A program made the position numbers and the translations under genes. Below, piece after piece: positions 1 through 8,154 of a stretch of 26,497 nucleotides of DNA. Source of the DNA: a virus. The stretch covers positions 1 through 26,497 of the IMG/VR virus record IMGVR_UViG_3300021440_000105; one strand, written 5' to 3'. Every line of letters starts with the position of its first letter. Positions within the stretch are counted from its first letter, which is position 1. The notes beneath the pieces were generated by a model that saw only the letters and a program-made list of their open reading frames with translations, made no database searches and was not told the DNA's origin.

Positions 1-2522
1 TTAACCATATTTATAATTGGTTTATAATAAGCGAGCATACGCCCACTAGGTAAACGCATCATTAAAAAATCATTTAATACTTTAAATCTGATTCCATTGT
101 ATTCAGTAACGTAATTTCTTTTGACCGCTTCTCTTGCTGTCTCTTCTAGCCCATACCAAAGATTAACAATTTTTGGGTAATGGCTTCTATAGCTATCAAC
201 TATTTCTTTAGCTTGTTCTTCTGATAAAAAAACATTCCATTGAGTTTCACAAATTTCTTTGAATGTTTTTGCTCCTCCTCCATATCCACAAGAGAGAACG
301 CTTATCTTACCAAGTTGTCTTTGATCTTTTGTTACTTGATCATAAGGCACTTTATAAATACCACTAGCTACCCTTTTATATTGATCCACCCCATTTCTAA
401 AATCATCTAATGTTTTTGTATCTTTTGCTACCCAAGCTAGAACCCGATTTTCTATCGACGCAAAATCTGATACAAGTAACCTCATTCCTAAAGGAGCTTT
501 AACTACACTTCTTATTAATTCAATTCCACGATCAATAACATTGATATTTTCAGTATCATGAGATAAAAACTTTTTAATTAATTCTTCTGGATTTTTATTT
601 GTATCTCTTGGGAGATTTTGCATTTGGAAACCCGTTCCGCTATTTCCTGTAATCGAGATTAAACCATTTCTTCTTACCAAAAAAAAACCAGTGCTTGTTT
701 CAGGGCAAAAAACATTACCCCGATATTTAGTTAATTTAGAATGATTATTTGTGATTCTTGTATATTTAGAAGGCCTTATATAGACACGATAGTTAGTATT
801 CCATGAGGCCTGTCTCTCTCTTGCTATTACCCTAGCGGAATTCCCTGTTAAATGTGCTACAGTAGCACTAAAGTAAGCGTTGTTTTTAGAACAAGTAGAA
901 TACTCAAAAGATTTTTGCCCCTCGTAGGTATGCCCATCCCATTTTGGTAGTTCATCTATAAAAGCATAAAGGTCTAATTCAATAAACGAAAAAATATTAA
1001 AATCTTTATCCTCAAAATCGGACAACCACTTAGGAATGTTTTCCCAAGAAATATAAAAAACAACTTTGTTACTATATTGGGTTTCACTAAATTCAATTTC
1101 AGCTTCTTTTAACAATCGACGGCATCTCTCAATTTTTCTTTTTTTTACAAAAATAAATCTTAAATTCTTATTATTTTCATTATAGTTAAAATTACCATCT
1201 GCTTGAGTCATTACTATTACTCTAGTTTGGATTTCTTCTCCTGTTTTTTTTATTTCTCCGCTTAAAATATACTTATTTAGACCACGGCCTAGCATGTCTT
1301 TTGCTAATATTGTCATGAATTTTTCAGTGGATGTAAAAAAAGGTATAACATGTTCTTTAGTAATTATCATATCCGTAAATTTATTTTTTATATGAATTAA
1401 ATCATCATCTAACGGCCACATATTTATTTTTGTAGTCTCAAAAAAAATTTCGCCAGAATTTTTAGACCACACGGCAATAGGTTCTCGACATTCATAAACA
1501 TTAACCCATCCATTCTCGGTTAGCAACTCTGTGTCATCTGATAGGCAAAAACGGCCAGTAGATGCCTTATGGAAAATTAAATTTCCTTTTACAGTGCCAT
1601 CCTTGCAAACAGCTTCTTTAATAAAATCAAATTTTTTAATTGGGGTTCTTCCTAATTCACTTTTTATTTCCAAAAATCTTTTTACTTCAGGTAATAAATT
1701 AATCTTCTTAAGAGCAAAATTAACATCTTCTTTAGTATAATTTTTTAGAGATACCCCTTTATCATTTAACCACGCTAAAGATTTAGGACGTGAGTTAGTG
1801 GAGTCTAATTTTCCCTCCGTTAAGGTAAGAATTTCCTTAGCTAAATCCTTACTATATTTTTCTTTGGCCGTAAGAATAGCATTAGTTAATTCTATATCAA
1901 CTGGAATTCCACGTTCATTAATATCTAGTGTTAATCTAAAAAGCTCTAATTCAGATTGCTTAAGGTGACGTGTTAATGATTTATAGATCGCTATTTCCGC
2001 TCGTACGTCTTGCTTACAATACTCGTAGAATTCATTAAATTTTTCTGGATCGGATTCAATAGTTAATTGAGTAGATGGATTTTTTTTAGTCGCTTTTTTT
2101 GGCTTAGATAATTGGGTTATTAAAAGTTTACCTATTTTATCTTTTACTATATCAAGTCCTAAAGCTTTCCCACACGCCTCCAAAGAAGCTGGCAAACTTA
2201 AAGCAAGCGCATCAGTCATGGTGCATTCCACTTGATCTGAAGATACTTTAGGAAACCCATATTTTTTATGGCATACATTATTAATGATGTTGTACTCAAA
2301 AGTTACGTTCCATGATCTAATCGTTCCCATAGTCATAAAATGATCAAATACATCTTTAGGAAGAGGTTGCCCTGGGAGCCATAAACGGACTTCCTCCTCA
2401 TTAAAAGCGTAGGCCATACAAATAACATCAGTTGATGGGTGTTCGCTATAAGGGAACGTCCCATAAGATAAATCAAATTCTGAATAAGTCTCAAAATCAA
2501 TGAAAAGAATTTTTTTAGTCAT
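1..2522 (-). CDS. Family A DNA polymerase with 3'-5' exonuclease, interrupted by an intein; C-terminus off the left edge
   Basis: This is the replicative DNA polymerase. 840 codons are visible with no stop before the edge. The start ATG at 2520-2522 overlaps the end of the SSB gene by 8 bases. The proofreading exonuclease is intact by motif: FIDFET (D9, E11), N72-x2-FE76 and YCKQD (Y168, D172). Polymerase motif A is SDFASIENR (D686, E691). Motif B follows the family A spacing R735-x3-K739-x7-Y747-G. Palm motif C (usually HDE) must lie beyond base 1. Residues 326-627 are an intein inserted inside the conserved TGRF/S motif that contacts primer-template. Without the intein the visible polymerase is 538 residues. 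The position equivalent to E. coli Pol I F762 is leucine (L743). It is the last gene visible in the leftward replication operon. Confidence 0.95.
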   Translation of the reverse strand, partial: MTKKILFIDFETYSEFDLSYGTFPYSEHPSTDVICMAYAFNEEEVRLWLPGQPLPKDVFDHFMTMGTIRSWNVTFEYNIINNVCHKKYGFPKVSSDQVECTMTDALALSLPASLEACGKALGLDIVKDKIGKLLITQLSKPKKATKKNPSTQLTIESDPEKFNEFYEYCKQDVRAEIAIYKSLTRHLKQSELELFRLTLDINERGIPVDIELTNAILTAKEKYSKDLAKEILTLTEGKLDSTNSRPKSLAWLNDKGVSLKNYTKEDVNFALKKINLLPEVKRFLEIKSELGRTPIKKFDFIKEAVCKDGTVKGNLIFHKASTGRFCLSDDTELLTENGWVNVYECREPIAVWSKNSGEIFFETTKINMWPLDDDLIHIKNKFTDMIITKEHVIPFFTSTEKFMTILAKDMLGRGLNKYILSGEIKKTGEEIQTRVIVMTQADGNFNYNENNKNLRFIFVKKRKIERCRRLLKEAEIEFSETQYSNKVVFYISWENIPKWLSDFEDKDFNIFSFIELDLYAFIDELPKWDGHTYEGQKSFEYSTCSKNNAYFSATVAHLTGNSARVIARERQASWNTNYRVYIRPSKYTRITNNHSKLTKYRGNVFCPETSTGFFLVRRNGLISITGNSGTGFQMQNLPRDTNKNPEELIKKFLSHDTENINVIDRGIELIRSVVKAPLGMRLLVSDFASIENRVLAWVAKDTKTLDDFRNGVDQYKRVASGIYKVPYDQVTKDQRQLGKISVLSCGYGGGAKTFKEICETQWNVFLSEEQAKEIVDSYRSHYPKIVNLWYGLEETAREAVKRNYVTEYNGIRFKVLNDFLMMRLPSGRMLAYYKPIINMV
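642..1547 (-). other. Intein (302 residues) with LAGLIDADG-like endonuclease core inside the DNA polymerase
   Basis: The intein starts at Cys (codon 1545-1547, precursor residue 326) and ends at Asn (642-644), followed by Ser as the +1 extein residue. Block A reads CLSDDTELL...GWV. Block B has T63-x2-H66 (TKEHVIP). The C-terminal block reads STGFFLVRRNGLISITGN, so the penultimate residue is Gly and not the usual His. Between them lies an endonuclease-like region. It has one acidic motif, QADGN (D117 of the intein), followed by a basic KKRKIERCRRLL helix. A second motif is LPKWDG (D204), followed by a segment ending AHLTGNSARV. This layout fits a LAGLIDADG-type homing endonuclease, though both motifs are diverged. 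Removing the intein rejoins ...ASTGRF and SGTGFQMQNLP, a normal family A sequence. Confidence 0.93.
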
Positions 2523-3024
2523 TTAAAAAATCGCTAAAGTCTTGGTTAGCGGTAGTTTTAGAAGTAAACCGTTCTCCTTCTTTAACTTTCATCACATTAT
2601 CTAATGCTATCGCTACACCTTTAGAATTCTGGAATTCATAAGCATAAGGTCTAATAGATGCTCGATAAAATGCTCCACTATAAATTTCATCTTCTGAAAT
2701 TGGTTCTCTTAAATCATCCCCATCTTTAATAACTACCCCTGGTTTTTGTTTAGATGAAGCAGTCATTACACGACAATTTTTCCATCCATATTTTTCGTCC
2801 TCTTCATCCCCATCTTTAAAAAATGTTTTTAATTTTTTTGGTACTTCCCCCCATTTTTCCATGCACACCGCTTTAATTTCCCCATCAACTTTTTCCCAGA
2901 ATTTATCATCTTTAGGAAGAGCTATCGTGATGGAATATTTTGGTTGCACTCCTTCGCTATACGCTCTTGGTTGCATTAGGGTAACAAATGACCCTCTAAA
3001 TTCTGGCGTAACTAATTTTGTCAT
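2515..3024 (-). CDS. Phage single-stranded DNA-binding protein (DUF2815 / Enc34-type)
   Basis: This 169-residue protein resembles the DUF2815 family of phage ssDNA-binding proteins, which have an OB fold and cover single-stranded DNA during replication. Visible support includes the N-terminal pattern of MTKLVTPEFRGSFV, a central acidic loop (KDGDEEDEKYGW), the GAFYRASIRPYAY segment, and an acidic, aromatic C-terminus (DFSDFLND). Such tails in phage and bacterial SSBs bind partner proteins such as the polymerase. The ribosome site GGAGAAG lies 5 bases before the ATG. Its stop codon overlaps the polymerase start, and the nuclease gene ends 9 bases upstream, so the three are surely co-transcribed. 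Confidence 0.85.
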   Translation of the reverse strand: MTKLVTPEFRGSFVTLMQPRAYSEGVQPKYSITIALPKDDKFWEKVDGEIKAVCMEKWGEVPKKLKTFFKDGDEEDEKYGWKNCRVMTASSKQKPGVVIKDGDDLREPISEDEIYSGAFYRASIRPYAYEFQNSKGVAIALDNVMKVKEGERFTSKTTANQDFSDFLND

Positions 3025-3033
3025 AATCTTCTC

Positions 3034-4068
3034 CTATTTTATTTTACTAATGACCACAGTGGTCGCTTCACTTTTAATCAATTCATCTAAATCAATATTT
3101 AATTTTTGTGCTTTTATTTCTTTCTCTATTTTCGCTACTGATAGCATTTCAGTTTTTGTTTCCACTACTTTACTCGCTCCAAGTAACGGCCATAACTTTT
3201 CATACGCTATTTTCTCATCTATCCACGATCTTGTTTTTCTTCCAGGGACAAGGTGATACGTATCAATATTTCCCCCTCGTAAAAGAGTATTCATCGCTTC
3301 TTCTTCCGTTACTTTAATAAATATTTTTATCGCAGGGGTCATATCCAAACGCTCGTTAAGAGGGATAGTTAGAAAATCTTCTCTTGCTGCTTTTTGAGCT
3401 TGTTTTAATATTTCCGGACATGTATTAACCCGAGGACACCAACGACAATAAGATTCCCCTACTTCAAAATTAAAAATTCCATTTTTATAATTTGAAATAA
3501 TGGTATTAATCTTTTTTTCCAATGGAAGTAAATCTTTTAATTTTATTTGTTCTTTTTCAAAATTATTTTTTAGCGGTTGAACTATATGAACAAAAACATT
3601 GGCCACTGGTTTATTCATAGACAATATTTTTTTTACCGCTCCTATAGCATAAATTTGAAGTTGTGTATTACCATAAACCGAAACATAAATTCCTTCCCCA
3701 CATTTTAGATCAATAATATTTAGCGTCATTGTTTCGGAATCATAAACAAGAGCATCGGCCGTACCAAAACAATCCTCATTAACAAATAATTCTTGCTCAT
3801 ATAAACGTAATTCCCCTTTAACTTTAGCTACATAATCAATATATGGTTTAACAATTTCTTCTATATCTTTTTGAGTAGGGACATAATCATTATAAAATAA
3901 TTTTGGTTCCTTTCCTGATAAAATATCCTCACTCATTAAATGTAGGGCCGTACCTTTTTTGGCGTAGGGGCTATCTAGTTTAGTTTCTTTTTGGGTTACA
4001 TTTAAAGACTGAGAACAATTAAGCCAACGACTAGAAGACGACGGTGAAAATTTTGCATGTGTACTCAT
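3034..4068 (-). CDS. PD-(D/E)XK nuclease, RecB/Cas4-like with probable Fe-S cluster (DUF2800)
   Basis: This 344-residue protein fits DUF2800, a RecB-like exonuclease family found next to DUF2815 SSBs and Pol A in phages. The nuclease core reads KGTALH (H43), GTADA (D105), IIDLK (D120, K122) and the QLQIY helix (Q136, Q138), the expected order for a RecB-type PD-(D/E)XK site. Cys18 together with C208-x2-C211-x5-C217 reproduces the cysteine arrangement that holds an iron-sulphur cluster in Cas4 and AddB. Its ATG overlaps the stop of the SNF2 gene by 4 bases (ATGA), so translation is probably coupled. The likely role is processing of DNA ends in replication or recombination; the direction of digestion cannot be told from sequence. 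Confidence 0.85.
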   Translation of the reverse strand: MSTHAKFSPSSSSRWLNCSQSLNVTQKETKLDSPYAKKGTALHLMSEDILSGKEPKLFYNDYVPTQKDIEEIVKPYIDYVAKVKGELRLYEQELFVNEDCFGTADALVYDSETMTLNIIDLKCGEGIYVSVYGNTQLQIYAIGAVKKILSMNKPVANVFVHIVQPLKNNFEKEQIKLKDLLPLEKKINTIISNYKNGIFNFEVGESYCRWCPRVNTCPEILKQAQKAAREDFLTIPLNERLDMTPAIKIFIKVTEEEAMNTLLRGGNIDTYHLVPGRKTRSWIDEKIAYEKLWPLLGASKVVETKTEMLSVAKIEKEIKAQKLNIDLDELIKSEATTVVISKIK

Positions 4069-5306
4069 AGAATCCTTTCTATATTTTGTTTCTTGTTTAA
4101 AACCGTATTTATCATGATGGAATCAAGCGATTTAGCTATAGTTAATATCTCTGCTATAACCTTGTTTTTTTGCCCTATACGATGGCATCTATCTATCACT
4201 TGCATTAAAGCTGAATAACTCCAATCGGCTTCCACGATGATCACATGGGATGCTTGAGTAAGAGTTATTCCCACACCTGCGGCTTGTATTTGTCCGATAA
4301 AAACTCTTATGTCGGAATTATTTTGGAATTGATCTATAGCAAATTGTTTTTGAACGATAGAATCACGTCCATCAAGTTTTACGGGTTTAAATTCTTTTAA
4401 TTGAATTTTGAGCGCATCTATTACCTCCAAATGGCGTGCTACTACAAAAATCTTGCGAATAGATTCTAATCTCATTTGAATATGTTGAACCGCTTGATTA
4501 ATTTTCTTTATTCCTTCTTCTCTTAAATATGATGCCATATTAGAAAAATATTCAGGAATATTTTCTTCTGTTATTTGTTGGGGAATAAATTTTTGTTCGA
4601 TAGGTAAATCTAAATCAATTATTTTTATTATTTTTTCTGGAAGATCTAATACTTCTGATTTTAATTTTCTGAATATAAATGGTGAAATTAGTGATTTAAG
4701 TTTAGGTGCATTAGTTGATGAATCATAATCCCATATTGTTCTATTAAATTTTTTTACAATATGGGCACCACAATATTCTAATCCAAATTCATGAAATGTT
4801 GACGTAATAATTCCTAACGCTCTCATCTGCATATATAGATCTCTATGCCGTTCTAGTGGCGTCCCTGTTAAAAGAAGGACTTTATCTGTGTTAATACAAA
4901 TTTTTGTGGCGATTAAAGATCTAATGGCGGTGGGATTTTTGATGTAATGGCTCTCATCCAAAATAACTCTATTAAAAGGAGAAAAATCAAAATTTGGGGA
5001 GATGACTTTATTTTTTTTTCTTCCTAATAATTCATAATTAATGATGACGGTAGATGGGATAATAGGAAGAACATCACTCGATTTTTTAATGACGACAATA
5101 TTATGGGGAAAAGAAAATAATTTTAGTTCACGTTCCCAATTTAATTTAAGTGTCGCTGGACAAATAATGAGGGTGTGATCTTGAGGAGTAATAGTGGAGC
5201 ATGCTATTGCTGTTTTTCCTAATCCTTGTTCTAGGGCCAGGAGAAATTTAGGATGGGATTGATGAAACTCAATCGCTTCAAGTTGATGCTTGTATAGTGT
5301 CGCCAT
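4065..5306 (-). CDS. SNF2-family ATPase/helicase
   Basis: This 413-residue protein is a compact superfamily 2 ATPase of the SNF2 type with no extra domains. Motifs in order are: Walker A EQGLGKTA (residues 26-33), motif Ia CPATLKLNW (49-57), Walker B DESH (117-120), motif III TGTP (147-150), then near the C-terminus GVGITLTQASH and motif VI DRCHRIGQ. It begins 29 bases inside the 3' end of the primase gene and overlaps the nuclease gene by 4 bases. Similar SNF2 genes sit in the replication modules of many phages, where they are thought to remodel DNA-protein complexes or branched DNA. Whether it unwinds DNA is not decided by the motifs. Confidence 0.92.
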   Translation of the reverse strand: MATLYKHQLEAIEFHQSHPKFLLALEQGLGKTAIACSTITPQDHTLIICPATLKLNWERELKLFSFPHNIVVIKKSSDVLPIIPSTVIINYELLGRKKNKVISPNFDFSPFNRVILDESHYIKNPTAIRSLIATKICINTDKVLLLTGTPLERHRDLYMQMRALGIITSTFHEFGLEYCGAHIVKKFNRTIWDYDSSTNAPKLKSLISPFIFRKLKSEVLDLPEKIIKIIDLDLPIEQKFIPQQITEENIPEYFSNMASYLREEGIKKINQAVQHIQMRLESIRKIFVVARHLEVIDALKIQLKEFKPVKLDGRDSIVQKQFAIDQFQNNSDIRVFIGQIQAAGVGITLTQASHVIIVEADWSYSALMQVIDRCHRIGQKNKVIAEILTIAKSLDSIMINTVLNKKQNIERIL

Positions 5307-7596
5307 TTTCGTCTATCTCGCCATTTTTATTTTCTTCGACTAATTTATAAATCATACTTTTTTTAGATGTTTTATTATTTAGCAATTCAATTTTTTTATT
5401 CGCTAAAAGATAACTTATAACTTGGGATCTGAAAATCTTATTATTTTTTTGGAAAATATTTTTTATTAGATTGTCTGATATTTTAAATAGTTGTGTTTTA
5501 CTAGAAATTAATTTTTGTATTACTTTTTCTGCTAATAAACTTATTTTGTTGCTAGTCTCATCCGAATCAAAAATAGGTTCTAAATCTTGGGATAGACTTT
5601 CCACCATATAAAAATAAAACATATCTTCGGCCCATGTGATCGCATCCATCCGCACTTCTAACGAAGGTTCTTTTCTCCCAGCTAAAGCATAAATCATAGA
5701 TAATTTTTTTGTAAACTCGGAAAAAGAATTTACTATTATTCCTTGGGTAGTATCCCCTGATTTATGCGCTTTTATTTTTAGCTCATTCGATTTTTTGGTA
5801 TGGTCATTATTTAAATAAAATTGTGCTTCAGAGGATTCTATTATATTGTGTCTAACTTTCGGCTTCAAAACAAAATCATAATAAAAATATGAATTTGTTT
5901 TTTTATTAAAACCTTTTTCAATTTTAATTTGTGATATATCAACTTTATCAAATATCTCATGACTAAAATTTATTTTTTCAGGAGAAGAAAAATCATCAAA
6001 ATTATCTTCTTTTTCAAATACCCATTTACTAACAAAATTTTGGATAAATTTTATTTCTTCCTGATTAAAAAATTCTTTATTTTCATTTGTTGTCGGTTTA
6101 TTTAAATATAAATTATCATCAACTACCATAAAGGTACGTCTACCCATCCCCGCCATAAAATCTTTTTTATAAAATTCATTTTTAAATTCTGGTGTAGTAA
6201 ACATTAGCGATGAAAACCTAGGGCCGTAACAAACGCCATAACTCTCATTTTTTAATTGTATATGTTGTAAATTATCATCGCAAAAATCAGAATAGTATTG
6301 GCAAAAAAGTTCCGATAGCTCACTAGTAGCACTGTTACTCTTATTTTTCCCCTTTAAGATCTTAGTGTATTCATCTAAAAAATAAAAATTGATAGGACTA
6401 GAAGCAAAACTTTGGGTAAACGCTGCTTTTGATTCAATGTTGCTATTTTTCCAAGATTTATTTAGTGGTGGGATAATATTTTTTAAGCTCTGTAAAAGTT
6501 GAGATGACGTTGTTTTTCCGCTTCCTGATAGGGCCACATACAAAACCATTAGATTTGACCTAGTTTTCCCATAAACAATGGAATAGGACAATAACCAGGA
6601 TACTGCGGATAAAGCCGTAAAAAATGCCATTTGGCCCGCATTAGTATGTTGGTTTCTTAAGGTCGCTCTATAAAGAATATCGAGTAGCGAACCGACCTCG
6701 ACTTTGGGGTGATCTTTTAACGGGTTATTTAAAAAATCATGATGAGGCGATTCTTTTTGGTAAAAAACAGGAAAATCTCCTTTCTCCAAAAACTTTTTAA
6801 CCGCATTAGGGAACATATCTATTATTTCTTTTTTTGCCGTAAAAAAAGATCTGCGTGAACCATCCGAGGATAGTGACTTAAATTCAGGAGTTTCTAAAAT
6901 TTCTTGGTAAATCTCATGAGGAGGAACTCCCTTAAAAATTTGGGCATAAACGCTATTTCTTAGAAAATCGTGTCTAGCCCCAGATTTTTGATAAATTGGT
7001 TCTCTAAACCCATATTCTAATTCATATAAATCTATTATTTTCAGCAAGCATTCCTCTAAGAGAATGGGCATTTCCGCTGGTGTGTTTTCCCATAAATTTC
7101 TGTTTGGCCAGATGTACGAGTTAAATGTATCTTTATATCTCCCTAATGCGTTGCATCTTTTTCCTTTGACGATTAGATCTAATTTTGGTGGTTGGGATGG
7201 GATATCGAATGAATGGTCATAATTAAACCAGAATTGGCCCAATTTGAGCGGATTACCTATCCGCCTAAATAATTCGTCCTCTCTATAAAAACTCTTTAAA
7301 ACAGCAAAAATAGAGCTATTAAGATCTTGGGATAGTGAGTCAAAATCTAAACAAATAAAATTCAGGTAAAAATCAGGAATTAACGCTAACTCAGTCGTCC
7401 CTTCAGGGAATTTATCCAAATCTTCGACGCAAGTGAGAATATGGTTTTTGTCGGTTAATAACGTCCCCTTCTGATTATCTATATTGTTAAAAAAACCTTT
7501 TTTAATAGGGCGCAAAAACCACCCATTGGAAATCGCTCGAGATATATTAGGGATCTCCGATAATAATAGACTAGTATTTTTATGGAAAATAGGCAT
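5278..7596 (-). CDS. Bifunctional primase-helicase (AEP-like N-terminal domain plus P-loop ATPase)
   Basis: The protein has 772 residues. The N-terminal third carries FICLDFDS (D84, D86), which fits the metal-binding acidic pair of archaeo-eukaryotic primases. Further on, GKRCNALGRYKDT and SYIWP (about 146-163) recall the pattern around the later motifs of prim-pol proteins. The second half holds a P-loop, ALSGSGKTT (355-363), and a Walker B FYFLDEY (404-410), as in DUF3987 or D5-type phage helicases. It is the first gene of the leftward replication operon and probably supplies both priming and unwinding, since no other replicative helicase is visible. The ATG at 7594-7596 has a GGAA ribosome site 7 bases away. 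The family assignment of the primase half is the less certain part. Confidence 0.8.
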   Translation of the reverse strand: MPIFHKNTSLLLSEIPNISRAISNGWFLRPIKKGFFNNIDNQKGTLLTDKNHILTCVEDLDKFPEGTTELALIPDFYLNFICLDFDSLSQDLNSSIFAVLKSFYREDELFRRIGNPLKLGQFWFNYDHSFDIPSQPPKLDLIVKGKRCNALGRYKDTFNSYIWPNRNLWENTPAEMPILLEECLLKIIDLYELEYGFREPIYQKSGARHDFLRNSVYAQIFKGVPPHEIYQEILETPEFKSLSSDGSRRSFFTAKKEIIDMFPNAVKKFLEKGDFPVFYQKESPHHDFLNNPLKDHPKVEVGSLLDILYRATLRNQHTNAGQMAFFTALSAVSWLLSYSIVYGKTRSNLMVLYVALSGSGKTTSSQLLQSLKNIIPPLNKSWKNSNIESKAAFTQSFASSPINFYFLDEYTKILKGKNKSNSATSELSELFCQYYSDFCDDNLQHIQLKNESYGVCYGPRFSSLMFTTPEFKNEFYKKDFMAGMGRRTFMVVDDNLYLNKPTTNENKEFFNQEEIKFIQNFVSKWVFEKEDNFDDFSSPEKINFSHEIFDKVDISQIKIEKGFNKKTNSYFYYDFVLKPKVRHNIIESSEAQFYLNNDHTKKSNELKIKAHKSGDTTQGIIVNSFSEFTKKLSMIYALAGRKEPSLEVRMDAITWAEDMFYFYMVESLSQDLEPIFDSDETSNKISLLAEKVIQKLISSKTQLFKISDNLIKNIFQKNNKIFRSQVISYLLANKKIELLNNKTSKKSMIYKLVEENKNGEIDENGDTIQAST

Positions 7597-7639
7597 AAAA
7601 AAATTCCTTTTTTGTTATTAATAGACTATATTGGTAGGG

Positions 7640-7676
7640 AAATATTTACATGAATATCCTTTTTTTGTAAATATTT
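7640..7676. repeat. 10-bp inverted repeat upstream of the primase-helicase gene
   Basis: Perfect arms AAATATTTAC (7640-7649) and GTAAATATTT (7667-7676) are separated by 17 bases. The repeat lies 44 bases upstream of the primase start, within the expected promoter region of the leftward operon. On the minus strand, TTTACA and TAAATA occur with a 17-base gap across the repeat, so it could be an operator overlying a promoter. This reading is inference. Confidence 0.45.
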
Positions 7677-7706
7677 ATTCTCTTTTTTGTATCGTGTCAT
7701 ATTGGT

Positions 7707-7743
7707 AAAGCAGAGTGTCATAAAAAACACTCTGCTTTTTTTT
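7707..7743 (+). terminator. Rho-independent terminator, rightward
   Basis: A perfect 12-bp stem (AAAGCAGAGTGT at 7707-7718, ACACTCTGCTTT at 7727-7738) with an 8-base loop runs into eight T residues on the plus strand. The minus strand has only three T after the stem, so it works best for rightward transcription. No plus-strand gene precedes it. It therefore blocks rightward transcription out of the back of the replication operon, or ends a short unseen transcript. Confidence 0.85.
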
Positions 7744-7790
7744 GTCAAAAATTCTGTAAAAATCAATTAAAAATCGGGAAAATGTTATGG

Positions 7791-7991
7791 AGTACGGTTG
7801 AGGTACTTGCGGAAAATGACTCTAAAAAAAGTAGCTTAACCGTGGAAATTAAAGGGAAATTAGGGAAAAACATGTACGGTTGAGCAATGGAGTACGATTT
7901 CTCTAAAAGAAATATTTTAAGGGGAAATTAATAAGTAATAAATAAATAATAATATAAATATGTACTATATATACTATAGAGACGGTTGAGG
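7791..7991. other. Candidate replication origin: three GGTTGAG repeats with an AT-rich tract
   Basis: The non-coding gap 7597-8154 contains three direct copies of ACGGTTGAG: GTACGGTTGAGG at 7792-7803, GTACGGTTGAG at 7874-7884, and GACGGTTGAGG at 7981-7991. A GGAGTACG half-copy lies at 7889-7896. Between the second and third copies, bases 7925-7978 contain only four G or C. Repeated binding sites beside an easily melted stretch, just upstream of the primase-helicase gene, is the layout of an iteron-type origin. There is no direct proof. The rest of the gap holds the inverted repeat, terminator and tandem repeat listed separately; I see no gene in it. Confidence 0.45.
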
Positions 7992-8068
7992 AAATGTGAT
8001 TTCAACTACTTAGCTATTAGTAAAAAGGTAATACGCCATAAATACTCTTTAATAAAAAGTACACTGAA

Positions 8069-8153
8069 AGCGTTATTTCTGAGAAATAGCGGTTCTGTCC
8101 CTTGTCCAGAAGCGTTATTTCTGAGAAATAGCGATTCTTTTTTGTCCAGAAGC
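8069..8153. repeat. Tandem repeat (42 + 40 bases) with a hairpin in each unit
   Basis: Unit 1 (8069-8110) and unit 2 (8111-8150) share AGCGTTATTTCTGAGAAATA at the start and TTGTCCAGA at the end. A third partial copy (AGCGTTA) runs into the stop codon of the lipoprotein gene at 8155-8157. Each unit holds a stem of TTATTTC/GAAATA(G) closed by TGA, with outer GCG/CGC-type pairs. On the minus strand the two hairpins would form directly after the lipoprotein stop. They could protect or end that mRNA, or act as protein-binding sites near the candidate origin. Confidence 0.75.
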
Positions 8154-8154
8154 G

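Noticed and set aside
2861-3256. Plus-strand ORF across the SSB and nuclease genes
   Set aside because: It is a shadow of two well-supported minus-strand genes and has no family pattern.
8069-8153. CRISPR-like array
   Set aside because: Only two units plus a fragment, nearly the whole unit is conserved, no unique spacers and no cas genes (the Cas4-like nuclease is part of the replication operon).
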